DNA from: Bacillota bacterium
GTDB taxonomy: Bacteria > Bacillota > Clostridia > Christensenellales > CALWSW01
Length of the DNA: 7,341 bases
Reading direction: 5' to 3'
Assembly (NCBI GenBank): GCA_023402915.1
Contig: JAEYFO010000314.1
Coordinates: 1 to 7,341 of the forward strand
Every line of letters starts with the position of its first letter. Position 1 is the stretch's first letter. A program made the translations under genes and the position numbers. This document shows positions 4,566-7,341 of this stretch, piece by piece. The notes below the pieces were generated by a model that searched no databases, was not told the DNA's origin, and saw only the letters and a program-made list of their open reading frames with translations.

Positions 4566-6638
4566 TCAAAGCTCTTCCCGCGCGGGCCGCTTGAGGGCCG
4601 CCAGCAGCAGCGCCCCGACGAGCGCCCCGGCGGCCACTGCGCCCAGATACTTCCACGGATGCTCCACCACCGAAAGCACGAACAGCCCGCCGTGCGGCGC
4701 GCGCAGCGTACAGCCAAAGGCCATGGACAATCCGCCCGCCGCCGCAGCGCCCACAGCGCAGGCCGGAATGACCCGGAGCGGATCGGCCGCCGCAAAGGGG
4801 ATCGCCCCTTCCGTGATGAAGGACGCGCCCATGATGTAGTTCGTCAGGGCGGACTGACGCTCTTTTTTCGGGAAGCGGCTGGGGAAAAGCGTCGCGCACA
4901 GCGCAATGGCCAGCGGCGGTACCATGCCGCCCGCCATGACCGCCGCCATGAACGGAGACGCGACGGCGCTGCCCGCCCCATCAACAAGGGAAGCCGTTGC
5001 AAAAACATAGGCCGCTTTGTTGACCGGGCCGCCCATGTCGATGCTCATCATCGCCCCCAGAAGAATGCCCGAAAGCACCCGGCTGGCTTCTCCCATGGCG
5101 GAAAGGCCGGACGAGACCGCCCGGTTCAGCGCGCTCACCGGCGGATTGACCAATAGAACCAGAATCGCGCCCACGGCGAACGTGCCCAAGAGCGGATAGA
5201 GCAGCACGGGCTTGACGCCCTCCAAAGCGTCCGGCAGGAACCCGAAGAGCATTTTCAGCAGCCGCACCGCGTACCCTGCCAGAAATCCCGCCAGCAGCGC
5301 CCCCAGAAAGCCCGATCCGCCCGCGCCCGCCAGAAATCCGCCCACAAAGCCGGGCGCAAGGCCGGGCCGGTCGGCGATGCTCAGGGCGATATACCCCGAA
5401 AGCACCGGCAGCATGAAGCCGAAGGCGCTGTCGCCGATCTGCTTGAGAAGGGCTGCGAAGGGCGTATTGCTCCCAAAATTCGCCGGATCGAGCGACGCGT
5501 CGTCAAACAGAAACGCCAGCGCGATGAGGATCCCTCCGCCGATCACAAACGGCAGCATATGGGAAACGCCGTTCATCAAACTGCGGTAGACCGTTCTTCC
5601 GCCGCCCGGTTTTTCATCCGCGTTTTCACCCGTTTTTTCCAAAGGCGCTTCCCGCCCGCTCCCTTTTCCGTAAACCGGCGCGTCCCCTGCCGCCGCCCGT
5701 CGAAGGAGCTTTTCCGGATCGCGGATGCCCTCGCTGACCGAGGTTTGCAGCACCGGCTTTCCAAAAAACCGTTCCAGCTCCACGTCCCGATCCGCCGCAA
5801 CGATAACGCCGTGCGCCGAACGGATCTCTTCGTCCGTCAAAACGTTTTTTGCGCCGCCGGAACCGTTGGTTTCCACTTTGAGCGAAATGCCCAACGCCTC
5901 GGCCGCTTTTTGCAGGCTCTCCGCCGCCATATAGGTGTGGGCGATGCCGGTCGGGCAGGCCGTCACTGCCAGAACGTCGTAACACCCCTCTTTTCCGGAT
6001 CGATCCTGTGCGGCTTCTTCTCCGCCGCTCTTCCGGTGCGGCGCGGTTTTCCGCCCACTTTGGCCGTCCGCCGCCGTTTTTTCCGAATTCGCCGCGTTCG
6101 GTTTGTGTGGAACTTCATCCTTTGCCGCTTTCTTTCGGGAAGATCTGCTGCGTTCCGGTTCTCCCTGCGCGTCCGGCTCCCGCCTGCGTTCTTCCCGGTC
6201 GAGCACGGCCAGAAATTCCTCCGGCGCTGCGGCGCGCAGCAGTTCTTCCCGAACGGCTTTGTCCATGAGCAGCTCGGACAGCCGGGCCAGCACTTCAAGA
6301 TGCTCGTCCGCCTCATTGTCCGGCGCGGCAATGAGAAAAAGCAGCCGGGCGGGCGCTCCGTCCAGCGCGTCAAAGTCCACGCCGGAAGGAACGGTCATGG
6401 CGCACAGCGCCGGCCGCCTGACTGCTTTCGATTTGGCGTGGGGAATGGCGACGCCCTCCCCAATGCCCGTCGTGCCCTGCTCCTCCCGCTTCCGGACGTC
6501 CTCCCGATAGCGCGCCGGATCGTCGAGCGCGCCGCTTTGTTCCATCAGCTTAAAGAGCTCCTCCATCGCCGCTTCTTTGGAAGCGGGCGTTTTTCCAAGG
6601 GCAACGCCCTTTGCTTCGAGCAGCTGTGTGATCCGCAT
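4566..6638 (-). CDS. fruA: Fructose-specific PTS permease, fused EIIA-EIIB-EIIC
   Basis: This inner-membrane permease takes up fructose and phosphorylates it at C1, with phosphate passing from HPr through IIA and IIB. The order over 690 residues is IIA (1-150; GVAIPHAKS, phosphorylated His67), a charged linker (about 150-217), IIB (219-315; VTACPTGIAHTYMAAE, Cys228), a second short linker (318-348) and IIC (350-685). Typical IIC blocks are HMLPFVIGGGILIALAF (360-376), GFVGGFLAG (430-438), MSIDMGGPVNKAA (531-543), FITEGAIPFAAADP (607-620) and RAPHGGLF (646-653). The start at 6638 has AGGAGG 10 nt upstream (6649-6654). The first linker, rich in Lys, Arg, Glu and Ser, makes the protein longer than common FruA. 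The gene follows fruK after 107 bp with no promoter or terminator seen, so they are probably co-transcribed. That gap holds two copies of GGCGTTTC (6678-6693, plus strand) of unknown meaning. Confidence 0.95.
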   Translation of the reverse strand: MRITQLLEAKGVALGKTPASKEAAMEELFKLMEQSGALDDPARYREDVRKREEQGTTGIGEGVAIPHAKSKAVRRPALCAMTVPSGVDFDALDGAPARLLFLIAAPDNEADEHLEVLARLSELLMDKAVREELLRAAAPEEFLAVLDREERRREPDAQGEPERSRSSRKKAAKDEVPHKPNAANSEKTAADGQSGRKTAPHRKSGGEEAAQDRSGKEGCYDVLAVTACPTGIAHTYMAAESLQKAAEALGISLKVETNGSGGAKNVLTDEEIRSAHGVIVAADRDVELERFFGKPVLQTSVSEGIRDPEKLLRRAAAGDAPVYGKGSGREAPLEKTGENADEKPGGGRTVYRSLMNGVSHMLPFVIGGGILIALAFLFDDASLDPANFGSNTPFAALLKQIGDSAFGFMLPVLSGYIALSIADRPGLAPGFVGGFLAGAGGSGFLGALLAGFLAGYAVRLLKMLFGFLPDALEGVKPVLLYPLLGTFAVGAILVLLVNPPVSALNRAVSSGLSAMGEASRVLSGILLGAMMSIDMGGPVNKAAYVFATASLVDGAGSAVASPFMAAVMAGGMVPPLAIALCATLFPSRFPKKERQSALTNYIMGASFITEGAIPFAAADPLRVIPACAVGAAAAGGLSMAFGCTLRAPHGGLFVLSVVEHPWKYLGAVAAGALVGALLLAALKRPAREEL

Positions 6639-6745
6639 GGGCAGAAATCCTCCTGTCAGCCGAACCCCGGCACTGCGGGCGTTTCGGCGTTTCCGGCGTG
6701 TTTCTGCGCTGCGTTTTGCTCCGCCGCTCCTCCTGTTTCAACTGT

Positions 6746-7341
6746 TCAAAGCAGAACGACCTGCTTCAAAACTTCCTGCACCGTCTCCGCGCTGGCCAGC
6801 CCCTGGGAAAACGCGCTGGCGCTGCCGGTGGCCACGCCCATCCGGAACGCTTCGCGGTAATTTCCGCCGCGAAGGTATCCCGTCAAAAATCCGGCGACCA
6901 TGGAATCGCCCGCGCCGACGGAGTTCTTCACCTTGCCTTTGGGTGCTTCGCACGAATAGATCTCACCCGTTTCGGTCAGCATCCACGCGCCTTCGCCCGC
7001 CATGGAAACGAGGACGTTGCGCGCGCCCAGCTTCTGAAGCTCCCGGGCATATTGGGCGATCTCGTCCTTCGAGCGGATCTCCACGCCGAACAGGCCGCCC
7101 AGTTCGCTCTTGTTGGGCTTGATGAGGAAGGGATGATAATGCAGGACATTTTTGAGGAGCGTTCCCGTTGCGTCCACCGCAGTGAGCACGCCTTTTCCCT
7201 CCAGTCTGCCCAAAATCCGCTCGTAACTATCCGCCGGAAGGGTGTTGGGAATACTTCCCGCCAGCACCAGCACGTCGCCCGCCTTGAGCTTGTCCAGCTT
7301 TTCAAACAGCGCGTCCAGCGCCGCAGGAGAGATGTCCGGCC
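6746..7341 (-). CDS. fruK: 1-phosphofructokinase, C-terminal part (5' end outside the window)
   Basis: This cytoplasmic PfkB-family kinase converts the fructose-1-phosphate made by FruA into fructose-1,6-bisphosphate using ATP. The last 197 residues are present, and roughly the first 105 of a usual 300-310 lie beyond the right edge. Seen from the first visible codon (Pro1): LVLAGSIPNTLP (24-35) matches the serine-glycine-rich sugar-site strand of 1-phosphofructokinases. FLIKPNKSEL (71-80) is the family's Lys-Pro-Asn-x-x-Glu-Leu block. NSVGAGDSMVAGFLTGYL (139-156) is PfkB signature 2, with catalytic Asp145 and the GAGD anion hole. The segment GSASAFSQGLA (172-182) near the end is also typical. 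The fructose PTS gene next door separates it from ribokinase or tagatose-6-phosphate kinase relatives. The operon promoter and any FruR-type regulator would lie outside the window. Confidence 0.94.
   Translation of the reverse strand, partial: PDISPAALDALFEKLDKLKAGDVLVLAGSIPNTLPADSYERILGRLEGKGVLTAVDATGTLLKNVLHYHPFLIKPNKSELGGLFGVEIRSKDEIAQYARELQKLGARNVLVSMAGEGAWMLTETGEIYSCEAPKGKVKNSVGAGDSMVAGFLTGYLRGGNYREAFRMGVATGSASAFSQGLASAETVQEVLKQVVLL

Noticed and set aside
6550..6741. 63-residue minus-strand frame between fruK and fruA
   Set aside because: It starts with TTG, lies mostly within fruA in another frame, and consists of charged low-complexity sequence. The AGGAGG at its start has no start codon at a suitable distance.

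Overview
The window is GC-rich bacterial DNA with every convincing gene on the minus strand. Purine-rich Shine-Dalgarno sites, sigma-A-type promoters, a pyrophosphate-type phosphofructokinase and a single-chain fructose PTS permease in IIA-IIB-IIC order suggest an anaerobic, GC-rich Firmicute of the class Clostridia. That placement is an inference from gene style; no rRNA or other marker gene is present.

Layout in the direction of transcription (high to low coordinates). (1) 7341-4566: the end of a fructose operon, with the C-terminal two thirds of 1-phosphofructokinase (fruK) followed by the permease fruA, closed by a long hairpin terminator at 4427-4468. (2) 4426-2666: an intergenic stretch with two hairpins, a strong promoter and a leader of about 155 nt, then a complete pyrophosphate-type phosphofructokinase (pfp) with its own terminator. 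(3) 2665-2361: about 300 bases with no supportable gene. (4) 2360-2030: a compact unit made of a promoter, eight tandem 20-bp repeats and an intrinsic terminator, all on the minus strand. It looks like a small non-coding RNA of about 295 nt. (5) 1944-1: an extended -10 promoter driving a class I glutamine amidotransferase-like hydrolase (peptidase C26 / PuuD type), azlC and azlD. Both junctions are 4-base ATGA overlaps.

The sugar genes fit together. FruA imports fructose as fructose-1-phosphate, FruK converts that to fructose-1,6-bisphosphate, and Pfp makes the same product reversibly from fructose-6-phosphate and pyrophosphate. The last operon pairs a probable gamma-glutamyl amide hydrolase with an AzlCD branched-chain amino acid exporter. 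The coupling suggests, without proving, that the hydrolase releases an amino compound that AzlCD exports.

The most unusual element is the repeat array. In minus-strand RNA the 20-nt unit divides into 7+3+7+3: two mutually complementary 7-nt arms, each followed by a triloop. An arm can therefore pair with the neighbour on either side. Two of the seven pairs are G-U wobbles, which become mismatches on the other strand. Structure, promoter and terminator thus all point to the same strand.
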